Below, one piece after another: positions 31,977 through 39,239 of a DNA stretch of 64,000 nucleotides; position 1 is the first letter of the stretch, and each line of letters begins with the position of its first letter. The DNA is from a virus: IMG/VR virus record IMGVR_UViG_3300021379_000425, positions 21,253-85,252 of that record. One strand, 5' to 3'. A program made the translations under genes and the position numbers. The notes below the pieces were generated by a model. That model saw only the letters and a program-made list of their open reading frames with translations. It was not told the DNA's origin and searched no databases.

Positions 31977-31999
31977 CTTTAGCAGTTTATATACTAAAG
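31977..31999 (-). promoter_or_regulatory. Palindromic variant of the promoter cassette, copy 9
   Basis: CTTTAG at 31977-31982 and CTAAAG at 31994-31999 flank a TATA box (TATATAAAC on the minus strand). The left half matches the common cassette, the right half has diverged into a perfect inverted repeat, which could bind a dimeric regulator over the TATA box. It lies about 36 bases from the ATG at 31952. Confidence 0.75.
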
Positions 32000-32024
32000 A
32001 CGCTTTTTGCACTTGTTAGAGAAC

Positions 32025-32284
32025 CATAGCGCATAGCGTATAGCAGGTCATAAGCATGGGTGTACTACCCATATGGGTTGGGGTTAAGGTGTCGCTATTT
32101 ATGGGGGCTTACGCCCTTACGGGCGCAGGATTAGGGGCGAGGTTGGTGGGAGAGGGCATCTCACCCGCCCGCCCATAGGCAGGTACAGGGGCGCAAGGGG
32201 GTCATAGCACGACCCCATAGCACGGTTTTCCCCACCCCATAGCACGCCCTTAGAAGGAGGCATAGCCATAGCACACCCCATAGC
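32025..32284. repeat. CATAGC repeat field in GC-rich gap
   Basis: CATAGC occurs at 32025, 32032, 32203, 32216, 32238, 32261, 32267 and 32279, often as CCATAGCAC. The field lies in the GC-rich gap between the divergent genes at 31952 and 32368, together with the palindrome ACCCATATGGGT at 32067-32078. No supported gene. Possibly operator sites or a structured RNA. Confidence 0.75.
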
Positions 32285-32336
32285 CCTTCTTTTAACCGCA
32301 TACACCTCTCGGAGAAAAAAATTACAAAATGAAAAA

Positions 32337-32348
32337 TTTTTAATAAAC
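32337..32348 (+). promoter_or_regulatory. Late-block promoter (TATA box)
   Basis: TTTTTAATAAAC in an A/T-rich context (32320-32348), about 26 bases before the ATG at 32368. The spacing predicts a leaderless transcript and opens the plus-strand block. Confidence 0.6.
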
Positions 32349-32367
32349 ACCCCTCATACGAGTATCA

Positions 32368-32721
32368 ATGTCTCCTTTCCAAGACGCATGGAATATTTTG
32401 AAATCAAATGTCTATAATGCCGCTAGGCGTTCCACTTTACCAGCATATCACCCTGCGATTATGGGTATGATGGAAAGAAGATACTTGACAGGTGAAGCAG
32501 GACCATTTGAAGGATTTGAGCCTAGCGATGTCCACCCTAACGAGCAATCACCATTTAGAGTAAACAACATAGCAAATATGAGGGCTGATGAACTAAGAGG
32601 TAGAATACAACGCCAAAGTGTACCTAAAGTGATGCCGTATACAGATTCTCCTAGCGATGAAAACATAGACAGGGAATCTCGTGAGCAACTTCTTAGAGAA
32701 AGTAGACCGCAATTTAGATGA
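32368..32721 (+). CDS. Tagged small late protein, 117 residues
   Basis: Starts MSPFQDAWNILKSNVY, one of the N-terminal LLK-type peptides shared by several late proteins. The rest is polar, Arg-rich and apparently disordered (RADELRGRIQRQSVPK, REQLLRESRPQFR). No enzyme motif. It may be an internal head protein or another minor virion protein; this is inference from the tag and position. Confidence 0.6.
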   Translation: MSPFQDAWNILKSNVYNAARRSTLPAYHPAIMGMMERRYLTGEAGPFEGFEPSDVHPNEQSPFRVNNIANMRADELRGRIQRQSVPKVMPYTDSPSDENIDRESREQLLRESRPQFR

Positions 32722-32725
32722 TAAT

Positions 32726-32760
32726 GGTCATTCCAGTGGTCAACCAGTAAGTTTAACTTC
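32726..32760 (+). promoter_or_regulatory. Putative promoter/operator of the HMG-CoA-lyase-like gene
   Basis: A TATA-like GTTTAAC at 32751-32757 lies about 32 bases before the ATG at 32787. Directly upstream, GGTCATTCCAGTGGTCA (32726-32742) has two GGTCA half-sites. A similar pair stands at 50958-50974, before another promoterless-looking gene. Confidence 0.45.
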
Positions 32761-32786
32761 TACACCGCTATCGTCTGTAAGATAGC

Positions 32787-33620
32787 ATGGAAGTCACAGT
32801 GTACGAAGTCGGTCCTAGAGATGGTTTGCAGTACCTTGATGACATCGTGCCGACTAGAGAGAAAGTCAAACTAATCGAGATGCTGTACGACAGTGGGCTT
32901 ACCAAAATCGAGGAAGTCAGTTTCGCTCACCCCAAACTGCTACCGCAGATGGCTGACGCTGAGGCTGTTTTCACAGGGAGTGGGTCTGTGCTGGTGATGA
33001 ACCAGCGTGGGTTCGAGCGAGCCAATTCGTGCGGTGTCGTGCTAATCAATGTGGTTATCAGTCCTTGCGAAGTCTTCAATGTCAAGAATACCGGCAAAAC
33101 ACGGTCCGAGTTGATGACGATGTACAAAACAATGCTGGCGAATCACCCTAAGCAGTTCGTGAGGGTGTACATCAGCATGGCGTTTGGTAGTCCGTATAGT
33201 GGGCAGTTTAGTGCAAGAGAGATTCGTAACTGCGTGAGGGATGCAAGGATGCTTGGCGGTACAGTGGTCTTTGCTGATACCGTAGGGGCTGGTACGCCCG
33301 ATGAAGTAAAGATGATGGCTGACATAGCCAAAGATGAAGGTGTGCGCCCGGCTTTGCATCTGCATCATAAGGGCGAAGACGAGAAAGCGATTCGTTTGGT
33401 GCAGGCGGGGCTGATGGCTGGTATAACTGAGTTTGATAGCAGTATAGCCGGGCTTGGTGGGTGTCCGTTTGCTGAGGGTAGTGGTGCTAACCTGTCTACC
33501 TCGACACTGGTGCGTCATTTACATGCATGGGGCTTTGAGACAGGCGTTGACGAGAAAAAGTTAATTGCCGCTGAAAAATTCGTTAATTATTTTAGTCGTG
33601 ACTCCATCCCAGCCCCATGA
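32787..33620 (+). CDS. HMG-CoA lyase-like DRE-TIM barrel enzyme
   Basis: A 277-residue TIM-barrel lyase of the HMG-CoA lyase type (cleaves 3-hydroxy-3-methylglutaryl-CoA to acetyl-CoA and acetoacetate). Visible: VYEVGPRDGLQ (Arg11, Asp12), EEVSFAHPKLLPQM, SPYSG, ADTVGAGTPDE, metal-binding LHLHHKG (His191, His193), catalytic-loop AGLGGCPFAEG (Cys226) and GANLST (Asn235). These correspond to residues required in known lyases, so it is likely active. Slightly shorter than typical (about 300). Codons are more GC-rich than in flanking tagged genes, suggesting a recent gain. Its stop overlaps the next ATG, so it is part of the late transcript. Confidence 0.85.
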   Translation: MEVTVYEVGPRDGLQYLDDIVPTREKVKLIEMLYDSGLTKIEEVSFAHPKLLPQMADAEAVFTGSGSVLVMNQRGFERANSCGVVLINVVISPCEVFNVKNTGKTRSELMTMYKTMLANHPKQFVRVYISMAFGSPYSGQFSAREIRNCVRDARMLGGTVVFADTVGAGTPDEVKMMADIAKDEGVRPALHLHHKGEDEKAIRLVQAGLMAGITEFDSSIAGLGGCPFAEGSGANLSTSTLVRHLHAWGFETGVDEKKLIAAEKFVNYFSRDSIPAP

Positions 33621-33847
33621 GCGCATTTGACAAGGCGTGGAGTTTACTCAAGCAACAGCCAATGATAGGCGACCCGGAAGGACCTTTGGCACAAGCACTG
33701 GCTAGAGCAAGGCAACAACCAAAGCCAAAACCTTTGCAGATAACCAATCTACCGCCTAAAGAGCCTCAAATGGTGCAGACTCAACTGCCAGCCGAACTAA
33801 CTCAAGGCGCACATGAGACACCTTTCAAGATATTCGGTCAGCAGTGA
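33617..33847 (+). CDS. Tagged small late protein, 76 residues
   Basis: MSAFDKAWSLLKQQPM at the N-terminus, then a Pro/Gln/Lys-rich disordered tail ending PFKIFGQQ. It consists of little more than the tag. Overlaps the lyase stop as ATGA. Confidence 0.6.
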   Translation: MSAFDKAWSLLKQQPMIGDPEGPLAQALARARQQPKPKPLQITNLPPKEPQMVQTQLPAELTQGAHETPFKIFGQQ

Positions 33848-33851
33848 TAGC

Positions 33852-34604
33852 ATGACACCGATGGAGAAGGCTTGGCAATTGCTCAAGGCGACCTATCGCA
33901 TTGAGGCACAGCGACCAATGTATGCACATTCAGGTAGAAGGGAGTATAGGCTCTTAGACCAAGACGACAATGTTTTATCAACACTATCAGGTGATTTGTC
34001 AAGAAATAACAGTCTTAGTGATATTCACGGACATACTCGTGGAAAATACCGTAGACAAGGAAATTATAAAAAATTGATAAATGCTCTATTACAACAAGGT
34101 ATAGGTATAACTAGTAGTGAAAGAAACGATAAATCTCACCCATTTCATGAAAAGTTCATGTCTAATTTACCTAAGAATGTAGATTATGCTGATACATTTA
34201 ATGATTTTCACCACCTTACACCAATACACTATTCAAAAAAGAAAACCGCAAGATTCCCAAATAGCGATTTGAATATTCGTGACTACGGCTCTATTCCTAT
34301 ACATCATCTAGGATATGAAAATCCTACTGAAAATAGTAGATTCCACGGCACAATGGATAATAGAAGATTAACTGAATTTGCTGGTCATTCAATGTTCCCC
34401 GGTAGAGTAGCAAATCCTTTAGATTTCGCTAGAGACTGGGCATGGGAAGATTATGATAAAACTCGAAATGAAAAAGAGAAATTAAATCGTTTACAAGTGG
34501 ATAACCAACCTGAGACTTTCCAAGCCGGACTCGCTAATTATGACAGGAATTTTCTTAAACCGCCTGAATTACAGCAGTTCCTAGATGATATTAACCAAAG
34601 ATAA
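33852..34604 (+). CDS. Tagged protein with possible GNAT-like domain, 250 residues
   Basis: The tag MTPMEKAWQLLKATYR is followed by residues 25-120 that resemble a minimal GNAT acetyltransferase: strands REYRLLDQDDNVLS, then HGHTRGKYRRQGNYKKLIN (like the RGxG acetyl-CoA loop) and GIGITSSERND. The C-terminal half is polar with Arg/Asn/His. The GNAT match is suggestive only. The start at 33852 is four bases after the previous stop; a frame from 33813 overlaps it. Confidence 0.5.
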   Translation: MTPMEKAWQLLKATYRIEAQRPMYAHSGRREYRLLDQDDNVLSTLSGDLSRNNSLSDIHGHTRGKYRRQGNYKKLINALLQQGIGITSSERNDKSHPFHEKFMSNLPKNVDYADTFNDFHHLTPIHYSKKKTARFPNSDLNIRDYGSIPIHHLGYENPTENSRFHGTMDNRRLTEFAGHSMFPGRVANPLDFARDWAWEDYDKTRNEKEKLNRLQVDNQPETFQAGLANYDRNFLKPPELQQFLDDINQR

Positions 34605-34713
34605 TCATGATTAAGTCCTCTATTAGAGGCTTGATAATCTTCTCATACAACCATGCAAACGGCATTAAAATAATCGCTAAACAAACTTTTGCTACTCCTT
34701 TCAACAGTGACAT
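34591..34713 (-). CDS. Small membrane protein, 40 residues
   Basis: Starts after GATGGGGATTTGGG at 34713. A hydrophobic helix (VAKVCLAIILMPFAWLYEK) is followed by an amphipathic end (IIKPLIEDLIMIIFG). It lies 12 bases downstream of the minus-strand gene at 34726 and its last codons overlap the plus-strand gene end at 34604. The size and hydrophobicity recall holin-like or membrane-anchor peptides; role not shown. Confidence 0.5.
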   Translation of the reverse strand: MSLLKGVAKVCLAIILMPFAWLYEKIIKPLIEDLIMIIFG

Positions 34714-34725
34714 CCCAAATCCCCA

Positions 34726-36234
34726 TCAGTAGTAGAATTGGGGTGGAGTATATGTTGGTTTTGCTATATCATCAACATCTTCCTGCATTCCGGTGAGTAA
34801 TTTGACGACATGTTCCATGTCCGGGTGGATATTTCCTACCATAGTGCCGTCACTTGTCTCTTCAAATGTGTGATTGCGGTCTAGCACTGCAAGGTCACGG
34901 CGCATATCTTCACTGATTTCGTTAGGAAGTTGTAGTTCACCCTTGAGCATACGCCATGCTAAGTCCATTGGTTCACTTTTTAGTACTAATTTTTCATTTC
35001 CATATTCATCAGTTTCTATTACATAAGCCCCCGATGATAGCATCATCTGTACTTGTGGGTCATTGCGGTCAACTTTAGTTGGTTCTGCTTGGACATTCAG
35101 TGGATTGACAGTATCGTTTTTTGCCCTAATGTTAAGCAAGTTTTGTTGTAGCGGGTGCTGTGCTTGAAGATATGTAGACCTCGGTGCGCCAGTTTCGGGG
35201 TCAATATCCATTCTACCGGCAAAGTTTTGCATCATTCTATCAGCACCTTGCCTGTAAATGTTTCTTGGATTGAATATATTAGTTAAATTTGCAGAAGATG
35301 AAACATCATCTCTACTGATTCTACCGCCCTCAGCGACTCTTTCTACTGCTCTTTGGTTTATTTCTTGGGCAGATGGTCCTTTTGATTCCATAAATTTAGG
35401 TGCAGAAACGAATTCATACTCGGAATCTCTTATTGGATGCCATTCTTTTGTCTGTCGATGACCAGTATGATGTTCTGCGCCTACTGTTATTAAACCGATA
35501 CCGCTTCCTCCATCTTCTGCTCTTGATGTTTTATGTCCGATTACATAGTGTGGTCTATCAATGCCCTCTTTAGGTTCATCAGTGGAGAGTCCGGGTACTT
35601 TCAAAACAGGATATTCATTGTATGTTTCATTACCCAGCCTTGTTTCTATTTTAGTGTTAAGATACTCTTTCAGTTCGGGATTTTTCTCTAATAAAATATC
35701 TGCAACTGCAAGTGCTACATCTTCATGAGAATAACCCTCAAGACCTTTTGGCATTTCTTGATTCGGTTCTATTCTCTTATCAGCGTTTTTAGAATAATGA
35801 TTTTTATCTGCTAAACCGACAGTGTGTTTTTTCCCTCTTTTCATTTGTGCTTTAATATTGTCTATTTGACTGTCATTCCACATGGCATCCCATTTCCATG
35901 CTTTCATCAAATTCCAAAGGATGTCCATCGGCTCACCTGTGCGTATTTCGCTACCGGCTTTTGCCGCTTGAGCCATCTGTTGATTTTGATTCATCATGTT
36001 TTGCTGTTGCATTTGTTGGCGGTTTGCCTGTTGCTCACCTACATTTGAAGCGATTTGTCCAGCAGTTAGAGCCTGTCCAGCCTTCGTGTTGCCAGCCTGT
36101 ACTGCGACCTTACCTACTTTCTTGGCGGCCTGTTTAGCACCCTGTACTGCCGCCTGCCTTCCAGCCTGTGTAGCCACTGCACCAGCAACCGCCTTTGCAC
36201 CGGCGATAAGTGCAGGAGGTATGAACGCCGGCAT
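34726..36234 (-). CDS. Virion protein candidate with Ala/Gly-rich N-terminus and two EPMD tags, 502 residues
   Basis: Residues 1-65 are Ala/Gly/Val-rich with regular Lys (AGAKAVAGAVATQAG, AKQAAKKVGKVAVQAG), an amphipathic membrane-active pattern seen in ejection proteins. The tag occurs at 101 (EPMDILWNLMK) and at 421 (EPMDLAWRMLKG). The middle is polar with several His and Asn. The gene is on the minus strand inside the plus-strand late block. A membrane-penetrating or internal head protein is inferred. Confidence 0.6.
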   Translation of the reverse strand: MPAFIPPALIAGAKAVAGAVATQAGRQAAVQGAKQAAKKVGKVAVQAGNTKAGQALTAGQIASNVGEQQANRQQMQQQNMMNQNQQMAQAAKAGSEIRTGEPMDILWNLMKAWKWDAMWNDSQIDNIKAQMKRGKKHTVGLADKNHYSKNADKRIEPNQEMPKGLEGYSHEDVALAVADILLEKNPELKEYLNTKIETRLGNETYNEYPVLKVPGLSTDEPKEGIDRPHYVIGHKTSRAEDGGSGIGLITVGAEHHTGHRQTKEWHPIRDSEYEFVSAPKFMESKGPSAQEINQRAVERVAEGGRISRDDVSSSANLTNIFNPRNIYRQGADRMMQNFAGRMDIDPETGAPRSTYLQAQHPLQQNLLNIRAKNDTVNPLNVQAEPTKVDRNDPQVQMMLSSGAYVIETDEYGNEKLVLKSEPMDLAWRMLKGELQLPNEISEDMRRDLAVLDRNHTFEETSDGTMVGNIHPDMEHVVKLLTGMQEDVDDIAKPTYTPPQFYY

Positions 36235-36256
36235 GGAATTACCATAGAGCGATAAT

Positions 36257-36266
36257 TCTTTAAATT
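36257..36266 (+). promoter_or_regulatory. TATA box of the 903-residue gene
   Basis: TTCTTTAAATTA region, centre about 25 bases before the ATG at 36287; no ribosome binding site precedes the ATG. A leaderless transcript is expected. Confidence 0.6.
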
Positions 36267-36286
36267 ATCCGTAATTAAAACATTTC

Positions 36287-38998
36287 ATGCGTAGGGGCGA
36301 AGACATCGAGAAAGCCCCTTCCAAACCTAAATCTTTCAAAGAATATTTAGAAACAATGCTGTCCGAAACTCCACCGTGGGCTTTGTACGAGGAAGGTGGA
36401 GAAACGGCACTTGATTATTCACCTTACGACCACCCTAAACTGAAAAATGTTGAAGATAAAAAGAAAGAAGATAAATTAAGAGAGTTGCTATTACATGATG
36501 AACCTAGATACCGACCTAGACTTCTTGACCCCGAAAATGCTGTGTTTGTACCTAAATTAGATGATAGATTAGATTCTGTTATAGATGACCCTTTGATAAA
36601 CTATGGTAAAAAATTCGCAAAGCCTTTTGAAAATGTAATAAGACAGGGTAAAAGATTAGTTGACCCTAAATTAATACGACCAAAATCGAGTGTACAAACT
36701 ACATTACCGCAACATTTTCCTAGACTAACAACCGAAAATCCTTACGATGAAGAGGGTAGAATAAAACCCGGTGCTATTGCGCCGATAACTGCTTTTAAAC
36801 AAATGGGTAGAGATGCTTTCAATAATCTTCTTTCTTACGGTTTGATACCCGGATTAACAGTTGATTCCTTAGATTGGGAAGATAGGTCTAATTTACGAGA
36901 TATGACTCCTGTTCCTGTAAAATCGGGGGCATCATTTGTAGCCCCAGTAGGTACTTTAGATGCCATAAGGGGTACAATGAATCAATCGGGAGGTCGAGGA
37001 AAACCGATTTATGTAGGCATTAGAGGATTTGCACAACCGGAAGATAAAGCATTCTTGAGAACAGACAGTAGAGAACCAATAGAGGCGGCGGCTTTGGGTC
37101 GTATTCCACCGGAAAGATTGGTTTTACCTTTCAATGTAGCACAATCGGGAAAGGAATTTGGAAGCCCACTTTCTTTTGAAGAATGGCGAAATGCTTCAAA
37201 AGGACCTACAACATTTGAAGATTATGTGGCACAAATGAAAGGTCCGAGGTATCTTCAACATTTACAAGATGCTGGATATACGGAAGAAATAGATGATTAC
37301 AGGCAACTTTGGAATAGTAGACAAGATATGCAAAGATTAGATTATGAAAAGTATTTACAAACAATGAAAAATTCTAGTATAAGAACAAATTTATTGAATC
37401 AAAGACTGGCTGAATTAGGAGAAGATTTTCCACCCTTAACGGCTGAAAATTACCCAATGGAAGGGGGGCAAAGAAATCCTTACCAAACATTATACTACGA
37501 ACATCTTTACGAAGATAAATTTCCAAAAACTGCCGCTGATACAAAAAATACAAGGGTAAAACAGGCTTTAGGTGCTGTGCCGAAAGAATGGAGTCAAAAC
37601 ACTAAATTTAATTTGATGAACCCTGCTTTAAGCGATGCTGAAAGGGAAGCAATAAGACAAGAATTTCAAGCGAATGCTGACCACGAAATACATATGAATA
37701 GTAGACATGATGGCACTGTTCACCCTGCTCAATTCAATAGAATTACAAGAGGTTTGATGAGCGCAATATATGGTCCACAAGCATCTAATATGATTGATTT
37801 CCGAGACAATGTAGGAGATTCTTATTCCGAAAGAGGTGAAAAAATAGGATTAGAAATGAATAACCCAGCGGCGGCATCGTTAGGATTACCTAATACATGG
37901 AACGCACCTCAATTATTCAATCCTAATTTCAATCCTAATCAATCAGTGATAAAAGCACCAAGAATCACTGCATACAGTCCTAGAGAAATAAGAGACATAG
38001 CACCCGACCTGCAAGGAATTAGGTATATACCGAAAGAATACTTAGAATCCGCTGGTAAGCCAATTAGAGTTCATAGTGGTGGGAAAAGAGGTGTAGGGCA
38101 ATCCTATGATTGGGAGCAGGATTTACAGCGATTAAAATACGATATACCGCAAAGTAGTTTTTATTCATGGATGATAAATAAACCAAAACCGCTTACAGGT
38201 TTGTTTAGTGAAGAATTTAGAATGATACCCGAATACAATATTGCAGGAAGAGAGTTAGAATTATCTCCGGTTGAAAGTGGAAATATTGTCGCTGGACAGT
38301 TTATGCACCCACCAGTAAAAGAAGCATTAAGAGAACCCGATTATACTGCACATCTTCACAGACCGATGGCTCTCACTGGAATATTGGAACAGCCTCAATT
38401 CATGAGAGAAGGAACTGAGGGGTCTAAAGGATTAGGTGAAGGATTCCACTATGGAGAACTAGAGCCGGATTCTGTCGTACAATTAGAACTACCACATAAT
38501 ATACAGCCTATGGAAATGGCTAGTGTTGCTAGGAAAAGAGAGTATGATAGACCTAGAAATCAAAGAGAGAAAGACGCAATGAATTGGTTAAGCCACATAC
38601 CAAGTATGGGTGTGCCTACATCTACTGAATGGTGGAAGCAACAGGGTGCAACGGAAATGACCGCACCTCAACTTGAACAGGCTGGATTATTCCAAGCCGG
38701 TGAACCAATGGACATCGCTATGCAGTTGCTAAAGCGGGAGATGAGTCCGGAAGCGAAACAACATAAACTCGAATATGACAAGAAGTATGAGTCCACGCCG
38801 GAGAGAGTCAAGTATCGTGAAGAGTTGAACCGTGAGCGCAGAAAGCGTGGTATCTACGGTAGCGGCGACCATATGGATGTCAGTCACACCGAGGGTGGTA
38901 AGTTAACTCTCGAAGGTGAACATGAGAATAGAGCGAGACATTTCAAAGAGCGTGGTACGCTTAGACCTAGCAAAATCGCTGTACGCAAAGACAATTGA
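36287..38998 (+). CDS. Large tagged late protein with C-terminal HNH-like tail, 903 residues
   Basis: Residues 1-800 are polar, Arg/Pro/Tyr-rich and not recognised; a compact region at about 210-290 (FVAPVGTLDAIRG, GKPIYVGIRGF) may be a folded domain. The tag EPMDIAMQLLKREM lies at 806. After it comes a basic tail: KLEYDKKYESTPERVKYREE, RRKRGIYG, DHMDVSHTEGGKL and HENRARHFKERG. This resembles the H-x-x-x-H/N-R core of small phage HNH-like nucleases. A virion-associated DNA-binding or nicking protein is possible. Confidence 0.6.
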   Translation: MRRGEDIEKAPSKPKSFKEYLETMLSETPPWALYEEGGETALDYSPYDHPKLKNVEDKKKEDKLRELLLHDEPRYRPRLLDPENAVFVPKLDDRLDSVIDDPLINYGKKFAKPFENVIRQGKRLVDPKLIRPKSSVQTTLPQHFPRLTTENPYDEEGRIKPGAIAPITAFKQMGRDAFNNLLSYGLIPGLTVDSLDWEDRSNLRDMTPVPVKSGASFVAPVGTLDAIRGTMNQSGGRGKPIYVGIRGFAQPEDKAFLRTDSREPIEAAALGRIPPERLVLPFNVAQSGKEFGSPLSFEEWRNASKGPTTFEDYVAQMKGPRYLQHLQDAGYTEEIDDYRQLWNSRQDMQRLDYEKYLQTMKNSSIRTNLLNQRLAELGEDFPPLTAENYPMEGGQRNPYQTLYYEHLYEDKFPKTAADTKNTRVKQALGAVPKEWSQNTKFNLMNPALSDAEREAIRQEFQANADHEIHMNSRHDGTVHPAQFNRITRGLMSAIYGPQASNMIDFRDNVGDSYSERGEKIGLEMNNPAAASLGLPNTWNAPQLFNPNFNPNQSVIKAPRITAYSPREIRDIAPDLQGIRYIPKEYLESAGKPIRVHSGGKRGVGQSYDWEQDLQRLKYDIPQSSFYSWMINKPKPLTGLFSEEFRMIPEYNIAGRELELSPVESGNIVAGQFMHPPVKEALREPDYTAHLHRPMALTGILEQPQFMREGTEGSKGLGEGFHYGELEPDSVVQLELPHNIQPMEMASVARKREYDRPRNQREKDAMNWLSHIPSMGVPTSTEWWKQQGATEMTAPQLEQAGLFQAGEPMDIAMQLLKREMSPEAKQHKLEYDKKYESTPERVKYREELNRERRKRGIYGSGDHMDVSHTEGGKLTLEGEHENRARHFKERGTLRPSKIAVRKDN

Positions 38999-39001
38999 TA
39001 C

Positions 39002-39206
39002 TGTTCACTATGTTCACTATGTTCACTTTGCTCATCAAAGTGTTCACTAAAAATGACCATTTCGATTGCCTAATGTTCAATATATCCCTTATTATAATAA
39101 TATAATATTAAGAGTAGTAGTACTATGAAAAAATGAACATTCTCATTCTGCTCATTTTGAATGAACAAAGTGGTGAACATTTTGAACAAAGCGAACATTT
39201 TGAACA
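39002..39206. repeat. Symmetric TGTTCA/TGAACA array B with AT-rich core
   Basis: TGTTCA at 39002, 39011, 39020, 39041 and 39074; TGAACA at 39134, 39162, 39174, 39183 and 39201, plus CGAACA at 39192. This is a five-by-five inverted arrangement around an AT-rich centre (39080-39110) and AGAGTAGTAGTACTATGAAA at 39111-39130, which differs from array A at one of 20 bases. Same orientation as A. It fills the gap 38999-39239. Confidence 0.87.
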
Positions 39207-39239
39207 CAATCTTTATGATGACCTCTCGGTTGACCATAA

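Noticed and set aside
31953-32012. N-terminal extension of the hub protein to 32012
   Set aside because: The added codons run through the TATA box of promoter copy 9, and a good GGAGG site precedes the ATG at 31952.
30690-32300. tRNA or tmRNA gene in the GC-rich segments
   Set aside because: No T-arm consensus (GGTTCRAATCC) or matching acceptor stem seen on either strand. A folding search would be decisive.
32117-32350. Minus-strand frame of 77 codons in the CATAGC field
   Set aside because: It translates the repeats into a Pro/Arg-rich string and starts inside the A/T-rich late promoter. Non-coding is more likely.
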